18,054 nt of DNA from Thermoflexus sp. (GTDB lineage Bacteria; Chloroflexota; Anaerolineae; B4-G1; DUEL01): assembly GCA_028276215.1 (NCBI GenBank), contig JAPYWT010000007.1, positions 1-18,054 of the forward strand, read 5' to 3'. Within the stretch, counting starts at the first letter, position 1, and every line of letters begins with the position of its first letter. The notes under the pieces are model-generated. The model saw only the letters and a program-made list of their open reading frames with translations. It made no database searches and was not told the origin of the DNA. Of this stretch, positions 12,633-18,054 are shown piece after piece. Made by a program: the position numbers and the translations under genes.

Positions 12633-12695
12633 CACGTTTCACGTTTCACGTTTTACGTTTCACGTTTTACTTATCACGTTTCCCTTTTCACGGAG
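12633..12695 (+). repeat. Heptameric tandem repeat, CACGTTT family (rpsM-rpsK spacer)
   Basis: Nine 7-bp units in exact register: CACGTTT three times, TACGTTT, CACGTTT, TACTTAT, CACGTTT, CCCTTTT, CACGGAG. The last unit carries the GGAG Shine-Dalgarno of rpsK. A partial unit ATCACTT precedes. Same unit family as the rpmJ-rpsM spacer, 410 bases upstream. Confidence 0.92.
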
Positions 12696-12701
12696 TGGAC
12701 T

Positions 12702-13097
12702 ATGTCTCGTGCTCAAAGACGTCGCAGAGTTACCCAGCGGGTTCGCCGCGCGGTACCGCGCGGGGTGGCTCACATTCACGCCAGTTTCAACAACACCATC
12801 ATCACCATCACCGACCCTCAGGGGAACGTCATCAACTGGGCCAGCGCGGGGCTGGTGGGCTTCAAGGGCTCCCGCAAGAGCACGCCCTTCGCGGCCCGTC
12901 AGGCCGCCCAGCGCGCGGCCAAAGACGCCCTGGATAACGGGGTGACCGAGGTGGATGTGCTGGTCAAGGGGCCGGGCCCGGGGCGGGAAGCGGCCATTCG
13001 CTCCCTTCAGGCGTCCGGGTTGAAAATTCGTTCCATCACCGATGTGACGCCGATCCCGCACAACGGTTGCCGGCCCCCCAAGAAGCGCAGGGTGTAA
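12702..13097 (+). CDS. rpsK: 30S ribosomal protein S11
   Basis: S11 forms the platform of the 30S subunit near the E site. From the ATG at 12702 there are 131 residues. The blocks GVAHIHASFNNTIITITDPQGN, WASAGLVGFKGSRKSTPFAAR, the VLVKGPGPGREAAIRSL segment and the C-terminal signature ITDVTPIPHNGCRPPKKRRV are intact. The open frame continues upstream to 12594, but that part is coded by the repeat array (reiterated HVSRFTF-like residues) and by the rpsM tail in another frame, so the ATG at 12702 with the CGGAG five bases off is the start. Confidence 0.97.
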   Translation: MSRAQRRRRVTQRVRRAVPRGVAHIHASFNNTIITITDPQGNVINWASAGLVGFKGSRKSTPFAARQAAQRAAKDALDNGVTEVDVLVKGPGPGREAAIRSLQASGLKIRSITDVTPIPHNGCRPPKKRRV

Positions 13098-13100
13098 GCG

Positions 13101-13135
13101 GGATTATGGAGTAAGGATTAAGGAGTAGGGGGAAA
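13101..13135 (+). repeat. Heptameric tandem repeat, GGAGTAA family (rpsK-rpsD spacer)
   Basis: Five units: GGATTAT, GGAGTAA, GGATTAA, GGAGTAG, GGGGAAA. Its unit is a permutation of the AGTAAGG/AGTAGGG unit at 4348-4403, so this family occurs twice in the operon. The AAGGAG and GGGGGAAAAGG stretches give possible ribosome binding sites for rpsD. Confidence 0.8.
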
Positions 13136-13139
13136 AGGT

Positions 13140-13778
13140 ATGGCCAGATACACAGGCCCGGTTTGTCGGTTGTGTCGTCGGGAAGGACAGAAGTTGTTCC
13201 TGAAAGGCGCGCGCTGCACGTCGCCCAAATGTGCTCTGGAGCGCCGGGATTATCCGCCCGGACAGCACGGGCAGGTCGCCCGCTTCCGGCGGGGCCAGCC
13301 CACGGACTACTTCCGCCAGTTGCGGGAAAAGCAGAAGGTCAAGCGGGTCTACGGCATCCTGGAGCGGCAGTTCCGCCGGTACTTCCGGGAGGCGTTGCGG
13401 ACGCCCGGCCTGACCGGTGAGAACCTGCTCATCCTGCTGGAGCGCCGACTGGACAACGTGGTCTACCGGCTGGGCTTCGCCGACTCGCGCGCTCAGGCCC
13501 GCCAACTGGTCCAGCACGGGCATTTCACCGTCAATGGCCGGCGGGTCACCATCCCGTCCTACCTGGTCCGGCCCGGTGACCAGATCGCGGTGCGGGAGGG
13601 GAGTCGGAGGCGACCGTACTTCCAGGAGCGCGCCGAAATGCTGGACGAGATGAGGGTTCCCGATTGGCTCTCTCTGAACACGGCGGACCTTTCCGCCCGG
13701 GTCCTGGGAATGCCCAGACGGGAGCATGTGGATATTCCGATTAACGAACAACTGGTCGTGGAGTACTACTCTCGGTAG
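13140..13778 (+). CDS. rpsD: 30S ribosomal protein S4, zinc form
   Basis: S4 nucleates 30S assembly at the 16S five-way junction and lines the mRNA entry tunnel. The 212-residue product starts MARYTGPVCRLCRREGQKLFLKG; the N-terminal zinc site has C9, C12, C26 and C31. The RDYPPGQHG block follows, and the S4 RNA-binding domain (about 100-165) reads LERRLDNVVYRLGFADSRAQARQLVQHGHFTVNGRRVTIPSYLVRPGD, the family signature. The C-terminal INEQLVVEYYSR is normal. The ATG at 13140 follows AAAAGG. Gene order rpsK-rpsD-rpoA is standard. Confidence 0.97.
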   Translation: MARYTGPVCRLCRREGQKLFLKGARCTSPKCALERRDYPPGQHGQVARFRRGQPTDYFRQLREKQKVKRVYGILERQFRRYFREALRTPGLTGENLLILLERRLDNVVYRLGFADSRAQARQLVQHGHFTVNGRRVTIPSYLVRPGDQIAVREGSRRRPYFQERAEMLDEMRVPDWLSLNTADLSARVLGMPRREHVDIPINEQLVVEYYSR

Positions 13779-13784
13779 GTGACG

Positions 13785-14786
13785 ATGACTGCACAGAGGG
13801 AACCCAGATTTGCCGCACCGGTTTTGCCTAAAATTGAAAAAGAGGTGCTGACCCAGCAGTACGGCCGATTTGTCATCGGTCCGCTGGAGAGCGGCTACGG
13901 GATCACGCTGGGGAATGCCCTGCGGCGGGTCCTGCTCTCCTCCCTTCCCGGAGCGGCCGTCACCTCTGTCCGTATCTACGACGTCCCGCATGAATTTGCG
14001 ACCATCCCGCACGTGCGGGAGGACGTGATGCAAATTCTTCTTCAGGTGAAGCAACTGCGCCTGAAGATGGACGGCGATGGCCCAATGCGAATGGCTCTCT
14101 CCGTCCGGGGGGATGGCGTGGTGACTGCCGGGGACATCCAGGCACCGCCGGAGATAGAGATTCTCAACCCGGACCTCTATCTCTTCACCACGGATTCCTC
14201 TGATGCCGTGGTGGAGATGGAGTTCACCGTGGAACGGGGACGGGGTTACTCTCCCGCTGAGGAGCGGGAACGCCGGTCCATCGGTGAACTTCCAGTGGAT
14301 GCCCTGTTCAGTCCCGTCCGGCGGGTCGCGTTCAACGTGGAGCGGGCCCGGGTCGCCCAGCGGACCAACTATGACCGGCTGAACATGGAAATCTGGACCG
14401 ACGGACGAATCGGTCCGCTGGAGGCCCTCAAGGAAGCGGCCCGAATTCTGGTTACCCATTTCCGTCTCATTGCCGGAATTACGGAGGAGCCGGAGTTGGT
14501 GGGGGAGGAAGAGCGGGGAATCCCGGCCCGCGTCTACGAAGTCCCGATAGAAACCCTGGGGCTCACTGCCCGCGTCTACAATGCCCTCAAGCGGGCCGGA
14601 CTCTCGCGGGTCGGGGAAGTCCTGGAGGTGCTGAGTCGGGGGGATGAGGCCATCCGCACCATCCGCAATTTCGGCGATAAGTCTATGGCGGAGTTGATGG
14701 AGAAACTGGGTGCGGCCGGGTACCTGGATTACCTGCCTCAGCCCCCGGAAAAGGCTGAGGAGGATGACGACTCTCTGGAAGAGTAA
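13785..14786 (+). CDS. rpoA: RNA polymerase alpha subunit
   Basis: Alpha nucleates assembly of RNA polymerase and binds UP elements and activators. There are 333 residues from the ATG at 13785; a GTG at 13779, directly after the rpsD stop, would add two residues and cannot be excluded. The N-terminal domain has the YGRFVIGPLESGYGITLGNALRRVLLSSLPGAAVTSV dimerisation block, and the insertion domain with TNYDRLNMEIWTDGRIGPLEALKEAARIL follows. A short acidic linker leads to the C-terminal domain (about 258-315), IETLGLTARVYNALKRAGLSRVGEVLEVL...IRNFGDKSMAELMEKL, with the DNA-binding helix-hairpin-helix and its arginine. The tail is strongly acidic (EKAEEDDDSLEE). Confidence 0.97.
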   Translation: MTAQREPRFAAPVLPKIEKEVLTQQYGRFVIGPLESGYGITLGNALRRVLLSSLPGAAVTSVRIYDVPHEFATIPHVREDVMQILLQVKQLRLKMDGDGPMRMALSVRGDGVVTAGDIQAPPEIEILNPDLYLFTTDSSDAVVEMEFTVERGRGYSPAEERERRSIGELPVDALFSPVRRVAFNVERARVAQRTNYDRLNMEIWTDGRIGPLEALKEAARILVTHFRLIAGITEEPELVGEEERGIPARVYEVPIETLGLTARVYNALKRAGLSRVGEVLEVLSRGDEAIRTIRNFGDKSMAELMEKLGAAGYLDYLPQPPEKAEEDDDSLEE

Positions 14787-14788
14787 AC

Positions 14789-14836
14789 ATTCATGTCATT
14801 CGTGCCCATTCGTGCCATTCGTGGATATATTCGTGG
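14789..14836 (+). repeat. Tandem repeat of ATTCGTGCC (rpoA-rplQ spacer)
   Basis: Five copies with unit lengths of 9, 10, 9, 12 and 8: ATTCATGTC, ATTCGTGCCC, ATTCGTGCC, ATTCGTGGATAT, ATTCGTGG. The period is near 9, not 7. The array ends at the GGAGGA ribosome binding site of rplQ. Confidence 0.85.
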
Positions 14837-14845
14837 AGGAACAGG

Positions 14846-15247
14846 ATGCGACATCGGGTTGCGGGAAAGAAACTGAATCGTTCCAGCGGCCATCGCCGGG
14901 CCCTGTTTCGGAATCTGGTCTCGGCGTTGATTTACCATGAGCGGATAGAGACGACGGAAGCGAAGGCGGAGGCCATTCGCGGGCATGCGGAGAAACTGAT
15001 CACCCTGGCCAAGCGGGGGCTGGCGGCCAGTGACCCCGCCTACGGCGTCCACGCCCGCCGTCTGGCGGCGGCCCGCCTGAACCGCTGGGTGGTCACCCCT
15101 GAGGGGGAACGGGTGGACCTGGTCAAGAAACTCTTTGAGGAGATCGCTCCTCGCTATCAGAACCGGCCCGGCGGGTACACCCGCATCGTCAAACTGGGAC
15201 CGCGCAAGGGCGACGCGGCCCCGATGGTCGTCCTGGAACTGGTCTAA
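14846..15247 (+). CDS. rplQ: 50S ribosomal protein L17
   Basis: L17 sits near the tunnel exit of the 50S subunit. The 133-residue product opens MRHRVAGKKLNRSSGHRRALFRNLVSALIYHERIETTEAKAEAIR, the family signature with the HR-x-ALFRN motif, then the helix EKLITLAKRGL and the C-terminal block YTRIVKLGPRKGDAAPMVVLELV. The ATG at 14846 is preceded by GTGGAGGAACAGG. The last gene of the classical alpha operon. Confidence 0.97.
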   Translation: MRHRVAGKKLNRSSGHRRALFRNLVSALIYHERIETTEAKAEAIRGHAEKLITLAKRGLAASDPAYGVHARRLAAARLNRWVVTPEGERVDLVKKLFEEIAPRYQNRPGGYTRIVKLGPRKGDAAPMVVLELV

Positions 15248-15275
15248 TCAGCAATCAGCAATCACGAATCAGCAA
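15248..15275 (+). repeat. Heptameric tandem repeat, TCAGCAA family (rplQ-truA spacer)
   Basis: Four units in register directly after the rplQ stop: TCAGCAA, TCAGCAA, TCACGAA, TCAGCAA. The array takes up almost the whole 34-base spacer, leaving TCTCGG before the truA ATG. Confidence 0.85.
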
Positions 15276-15281
15276 TCTCGG

Positions 15282-16022
15282 ATGCGCGTGCGGGCGGTCG
15301 TGGCCTATGATGGCACAAACTACCAGGGCTTCCAGCGACAGACGAACGGGCCCACCGTCCAGGAGGTCCTGGAGCGGGCGCTGGAACGGGTGACGGGAGA
15401 GCGCATCACCATCCTGGCCGCTGGCCGCACCGATACGGGCGTTCACGCTGAAGGACAGGTTATTGCCTTTGATACGGAGTGGAAGCATTCGCTGACGGCT
15501 CTCCTGCGGGCGCTGAACGCGGTGCTTCCGCCCGATGTGGCGGTTCGGGAGGTGGCGCCGGCCCCGCCGGATTTCCACCCCCGGTACGATGCCATCAGCC
15601 GGTGCTACCGGTATACCATTTACAACCATCCGATTCGTTCGCCGCTGGCCCGCCGGACCAGTTTCCACGTCGCCTGGCCGCTGGACGTGGCGGCGATGCA
15701 GGCGGCAGCGGCCCTGCTGGTCGGCGAGCACGACTTCGCCGCCTTCGGCACCCCGCCGAAGGGGGAGAACACGGTCCGGCGGGTGCTGCGGGCCGGGTGG
15801 CGTTCGGAACCGCCCTGGTTGTACTTTGACATTGAGGCCAACGCGTTTCTCTACCGGATGGTCCGCACTATGGTCGGTACGATGATTCGGGTCGGCCTGG
15901 GACGGCTTCCGGTGGAGGCGGTCCGCGAAATCTTAGTCTCCGGCGACCGCCGCCGGGCGGGTCCAGCGGTACCTCCGCACGGCCTTTGCCTGATGGCGGT
16001 GAGGTATCCAGAGGAATTATAG
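15282..16022 (+). CDS. truA: tRNA pseudouridine(38-40) synthase
   Basis: TruA isomerises uridines 38-40 in the anticodon arm of many tRNAs. From the ATG at 15282 the protein has 246 residues, as usual. The catalytic aspartate is D51 in the motif AAGRTDTGVHAEGQV. Other blocks are VAYDGTNYQGFQRQ at the N-terminus, the FHPRYDAISRCYRYTI segment, GEHDFAAF, and NAFLYRMVRTMVGTMIRVG-type helix near the end. The open frame goes upstream to 15135, overlapping rplQ and the repeat, which is not TruA-like. There is no clear Shine-Dalgarno before the ATG; the repeat takes its place. Confidence 0.96.
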   Translation: MRVRAVVAYDGTNYQGFQRQTNGPTVQEVLERALERVTGERITILAAGRTDTGVHAEGQVIAFDTEWKHSLTALLRALNAVLPPDVAVREVAPAPPDFHPRYDAISRCYRYTIYNHPIRSPLARRTSFHVAWPLDVAAMQAAAALLVGEHDFAAFGTPPKGENTVRRVLRAGWRSEPPWLYFDIEANAFLYRMVRTMVGTMIRVGLGRLPVEAVREILVSGDRRRAGPAVPPHGLCLMAVRYPEEL

Positions 16023-16050
16023 AATCCGCAAATCGTGGAAGCAAGGAGCG

Positions 16051-16485
16051 ATGAGTGTGAAGACGTACGTCACCAAACCCGATGAAGTGCAGCGGGAATG
16101 GTTCGTTGTGGACGCCAGCGGGAAGACGCTGGGTCGTCTGGCAACGGAGGTGGCCCGCATTCTGCGCGGTAAGCATAAACCGACCTATTCCCCGATGATA
16201 GATGCGGGGGACTACGTGATTGTGGTCAACGCCGAGAAAGTCCGGGTCACGGGCCGCAAACTGACCCAGAAGTTCTACTACCGCCATTCCGGCTACCCGG
16301 GCGGTTTCAAACAGATCAGCCTGGGGGACATGCTGGCCCGTCACCCGACGCGCGTCATTGAGTACGCCGTCAGGGGTATGCTCCCCAAGAACGCGCTGGG
16401 TCGGCGGATGTTTAAGAAACTGAAGGTGTACGCCGGGCCGGACCATCCTCATCAGGCCCAGAACCCGAAACCGCTGGAGTTGTAG
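16051..16485 (+). CDS. rplM: 50S ribosomal protein L13
   Basis: L13 is an early-assembling 50S protein. The 144-residue product has the family blocks REWFVVDASGKTLGRLATEVARILRGKHKPTYSP, the GDYVIVVNAEKVRVTGRKLTQKFYYRHSGYPGG segment and VRGMLPKNALGRRMFKKLKVYAGPDHPHQAQNP, which contains the L13 signature. The ATG at 16051 has an AAGGAGCG seven bases away. It is followed by rpsI after 19 bases, the near-universal L13-S9 pair. Confidence 0.97.
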   Translation: MSVKTYVTKPDEVQREWFVVDASGKTLGRLATEVARILRGKHKPTYSPMIDAGDYVIVVNAEKVRVTGRKLTQKFYYRHSGYPGGFKQISLGDMLARHPTRVIEYAVRGMLPKNALGRRMFKKLKVYAGPDHPHQAQNPKPLEL

Positions 16486-16504
16486 GGGGACGAGGAGAGA
16501 ACCG

Positions 16505-16906
16505 ATGGCAGAACAGCAACAGTATTACGAAGGTGTGGGACGTCGCAAGGAGGCCACCGCGCGGGTACGGCTCTACCCCGGGGGCGATGGAAAATTCATC
16601 GTAAACGACCGACCGCTTCAGGAGTACTTCGTCCGCGAGATGGACGTGATGCGCCTGATGGAGCCGCTGAAGGTCGCCGGAATGGACGGCCGCTTCAACG
16701 TCTCCGTTCAGGTGAAGGGGGGCGGGATCAGCGGTCAGGCCGGGGCAGTGCGGCTGGGCCTGGCGCGGGCCCTGCTCCAGGTGGACCCCCAACTGCGGGC
16801 GCTTCTGCGCCAGAAGGGGCTGCTGACCTGCGACGCGCGGGTCAAGGAGCGCAAAAAGCCCGGCCTCAAGCGCGCCCGCAAGGCCCCGCAGTACACCAAA
16901 CGGTAG
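16505..16906 (+). CDS. rpsI: 30S ribosomal protein S9
   Basis: S9 lies in the 30S head; its long C-terminal tail reaches the P-site tRNA anticodon. The 133-residue product begins with a short glutamine-rich lead (AEQQQYYEGVGRRKEATARVRLYPG), then the IVNDRPLQEYF segment and VSVQVKGGGISGQAGAVRLGLARALL, the S9 signature. The C-terminal LLTCDARVKERKKPGLKRARKAPQYTKR ends in the conserved (S/T)KR. The ATG follows GACGAGGAGAGAACCG. It is the last gene of the operon, ending 25 bases before the terminator. Confidence 0.97.
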   Translation: MAEQQQYYEGVGRRKEATARVRLYPGGDGKFIVNDRPLQEYFVREMDVMRLMEPLKVAGMDGRFNVSVQVKGGGISGQAGAVRLGLARALLQVDPQLRALLRQKGLLTCDARVKERKKPGLKRARKAPQYTKR

Positions 16907-16931
16907 CGCGAAAGACGCGAAAAGGCGCGAA

Positions 16932-16972
16932 AAAGAGCCTCCCGCCGGGAAACCTGCGGGAGGCTCTTTGTT
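16932..16972 (+). terminator. Intrinsic terminator after rpsI, possibly bidirectional
   Basis: A perfect 14-bp inverted repeat: AAAGAGCCTCCCGC (16932-16945) and GCGGGAGGCTCTTT (16956-16969), with a 10-base loop CGGGAAACCT, followed by TTTGTT. On the other strand the stem is followed by a T-rich run from the GAAAAA region. It therefore can stop both the ribosomal operon and the convergent iorA transcript. Three copies of GCGCGAAA-like sequence (16906-16931) lie just before the stem. Confidence 0.92.
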
Positions 16973-16976
16973 CCGT

Positions 16977-17060
16977 AACTGTTCAGCCTCACCCTTCCCC
17001 CAGCGGCTTCGCCGCTGCCGCCGCAGGCGGCGGGGGTGGGGTGAGGAAGCCTGAATAGTT
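16977..17060. repeat. 84-bp cloverleaf-like inverted repeat
   Basis: Outer arms AACTGTTCAG (16977-16986) and CTGAATAGTT (17051-17060) pair with one G-T mismatch-type position. Inside, CCTCACCC (16987-16994) pairs with GGGTGAGG (17039-17046), and CCCCC (16997-17001) with GGGGG (17032-17036). The centre holds two hairpins: AGCGGC-TTC-GCCGCT (17002-17016) and GCCGCC-GCA-GGCGGC (17017-17031). The whole thus folds into a stem with two terminal arms. No coding frame. It has the look of a REP/MITE-like dispersed element, but copies elsewhere cannot be seen here. Confidence 0.75.
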
Positions 17061-17081
17061 ACTTTGTTCCTATCATTCACT

Positions 17082-17136
17082 GTAGGGCAGGGCCTGCCCC
17101 TGCCCCAGAACGGGCAACCGCACGGATTGCCCCTAC
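17082..17136. repeat. Second inverted repeat overlapping the iorA stop
   Basis: Outer ends GTAGGG (17082-17087) and CCCTAC (17131-17136) are complementary. Inside are GGGCAGG/CCTGCCC (17085-17099) and GGGCAA/TTGCCC (17112-17117 with 17127-17132). The iorA stop codon TAG (complement of 17133-17135) is formed by the right-hand end of this element. Structure is visible; identity as a dispersed repeat is inferred. Confidence 0.6.
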
Positions 17137-18054
17137 GCTGTACCCCCCGTCTCATAAATCGCCCGCTGCGGGCAGACCTGCAGGCAGACGGTGCACCCCG
17201 TACAGAGGAGCGCGTCTATGGTCGCTTTGGGCTGGTTCGTGCGTGGGTCTACCGTCTCGCTCTTCAGGATGGCGGGACAGCCCACCCGAAAACAGGTGCC
17301 GCAGCCGTTGCAGGCCTCCGGGTCCACCGCCACCGTGGGCCGTCGCTGGAAGTAGGGGGTGAAGACACAGGCCCCCTTGACGATGACAACGGCCGGCCCC
17401 TCCTCCACCGCCATCGCCTCCTTCAGAACGTCGTTGATCCCCCGCACGTCCCAGGCGTCCACCTCCCAGATATGCTCCACGCCCAGCGCGCGGGCCACTG
17501 GCGCCACCTCAATCGCGCGGGTCTGGCGGCCCTGCAGGGTGATGCCCGTCCCCGGATGCTGCTGCCCGCCGGTCATCGCCGTGATGCGGTTATCCAGTAC
17601 CGCCACGACGATGTTGCTCCCGTTGTAGACGGCATTCGCCAGCGGGGAGAGGCCGGCGTGGAAGAACGTGGAGTCGCCGATGATGGCGATGACCTTCTCC
17701 TGCGCGCCAGCCTGCTTCAGCCCGTGGGCCATGCCGATGCTGGCCCCCATAGAGATGATGGAGTCCATCGCGTCAAAGGGCGGCTGGAAGCCCATAGAGT
17801 AGCAGCCGATGTCGCCGGGGAAGACGGCCTGCCGTCGCCAGCGGCGCAGGTTATAAAAGAAGGCGCGGTGCGGGCAACCGGGGCACATCGCGGGCGGGCG
17901 CGGCGGGACCAGTGGCGTCGTCAGCGGCTCCACCCGCTCCGGCGCGGCCGCCACGGGGAGCCCCGCCCGCAGCGCGGCCTCCCGGACCCGCGCCAGCGTC
18001 AGTTCACCGGTCAGCGGGAAAAAGTCCTTCCCCACGGCCACCGGTATCCCCATA
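17133..18054 (-). CDS. iorA: Indolepyruvate ferredoxin oxidoreductase, alpha subunit, C-terminal part
   Basis: IorA with IorB oxidises aryl-2-oxo acids such as indolepyruvate to aryl-acyl-CoA, passing electrons to ferredoxin; it is typical of anaerobes that ferment amino acids. Only the C-terminal 307 or so residues are in the window; the start lies beyond 18054 and the Met at 18053 is internal. Counting from the edge: CPGCPHRAFFYNL at 57-69, the thiamine-diphosphate region GDIGCYSMGFQPPFDAMDSI (80-99) and GDSTFFHAGLSPLANAVYN (126-144) with LDNRITAMTGGQQHPGTG (153-170), then two [4Fe-4S] sites, C248/C251/C254/C259 and C284/C287/C290/C294, each ending CP. It is convergent to rpsI and not part of the ribosomal operon. 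The stop codon lies in an inverted repeat. Confidence 0.95.
   Translation of the reverse strand, partial: MGIPVAVGKDFFPLTGELTLARVREAALRAGLPVAAAPERVEPLTTPLVPPRPPAMCPGCPHRAFFYNLRRWRRQAVFPGDIGCYSMGFQPPFDAMDSIISMGASIGMAHGLKQAGAQEKVIAIIGDSTFFHAGLSPLANAVYNGSNIVVAVLDNRITAMTGGQQHPGTGITLQGRQTRAIEVAPVARALGVEHIWEVDAWDVRGINDVLKEAMAVEEGPAVVIVKGACVFTPYFQRRPTVAVDPEACNGCGTCFRVGCPAILKSETVDPRTNQPKATIDALLCTGCTVCLQVCPQRAIYETGGTA

Noticed and set aside
12178..12695. Repeat arrays as possible CRISPR loci
   Set aside because: Units are 7 bp with no spacers between them; they are tandem repeats, not repeat-spacer arrays.
13104..14459. 451-residue minus-strand frame opposite rpsD and rpoA
   Set aside because: Same type of shadow; it also crosses the heptameric spacer, which no real gene would be expected to do.

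Overview
The window is a GC-rich bacterial ribosomal super-operon read left to right. The 3' part of the S10 cluster (rplP-rpmC-rpsQ) leads into the spc cluster (rplN-rplX-rplE-rpsN-rpsH-rplF-rplR-rpsE-rpmD-rplO-secY-adk-map), the alpha cluster (rpmJ-rpsM-rpsK-rpsD-rpoA-rplQ) and the usual tail truA-rplM-rpsI. A strong hairpin terminator closes it. A convergent iorA gene (indolepyruvate ferredoxin oxidoreductase, alpha subunit), cut by the right edge, lies on the minus strand. The gene order, the Cys4 form of L24, zinc forms of S14, S4 and L36, the small DUF2283/DUF4160/DUF2442 genes and the repeat-rich spacers together suggest a Chloroflexota bacterium (Anaerolineae-like), probably anaerobic given iorA. 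This is an inference from gene content, not a phylogenetic result.

The operon is interrupted at four junctions by genes unrelated to translation. (1) Between rplE and rpsN: a DUF2283 gene that looks cut short by a TGA, then a putative antitoxin overlapping a RelE/ParE-type toxin. (2) Between rplO and secY: a second DUF2283 gene. (3) Between secY and adk: an MNT nucleotidyltransferase antitoxin gene touching the secY stop, a 43-residue stump of its HEPN toxin partner, then a two-gene module of an OLD-like AAA ATPase and a separate TOPRIM/DUF3226-like protein. (4) Between map and rpmJ: a DUF4160-DUF2442 pair in the place where infA normally sits; no infA is present. All inserts point the same way as the operon, so they should be transcribed with the ribosomal genes.

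The second striking property is in the spacers. Many gene junctions contain short tandem repeats, mostly of exact 7-bp period, but with different unit sequences at different junctions: GCGATNN, AGTAGGG, CGGAGTA, CACGTTT, TCAGCAA, and a related 14-mer and 9-mer. In several cases the stop codon, Shine-Dalgarno sequence or start codon lies inside the repeat register. The glycine/lysine tail of L6 runs directly into such an array. Downstream of rpsI the intergenic region has a perfect 14-bp terminator stem, an 84-bp cloverleaf-like inverted repeat and a second inverted repeat that contains the iorA stop codon.

The best candidate for a poorly described system is the ATPase-TOPRIM pair at 8097-9854. 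It resembles a class of OLD-family anti-phage nuclease split into two polypeptides, inserted beside a broken MNT-HEPN module. Its base composition and codon use look more AT-rich than the surrounding genes, consistent with transfer. No stretch longer than 300 bases lacks a gene.
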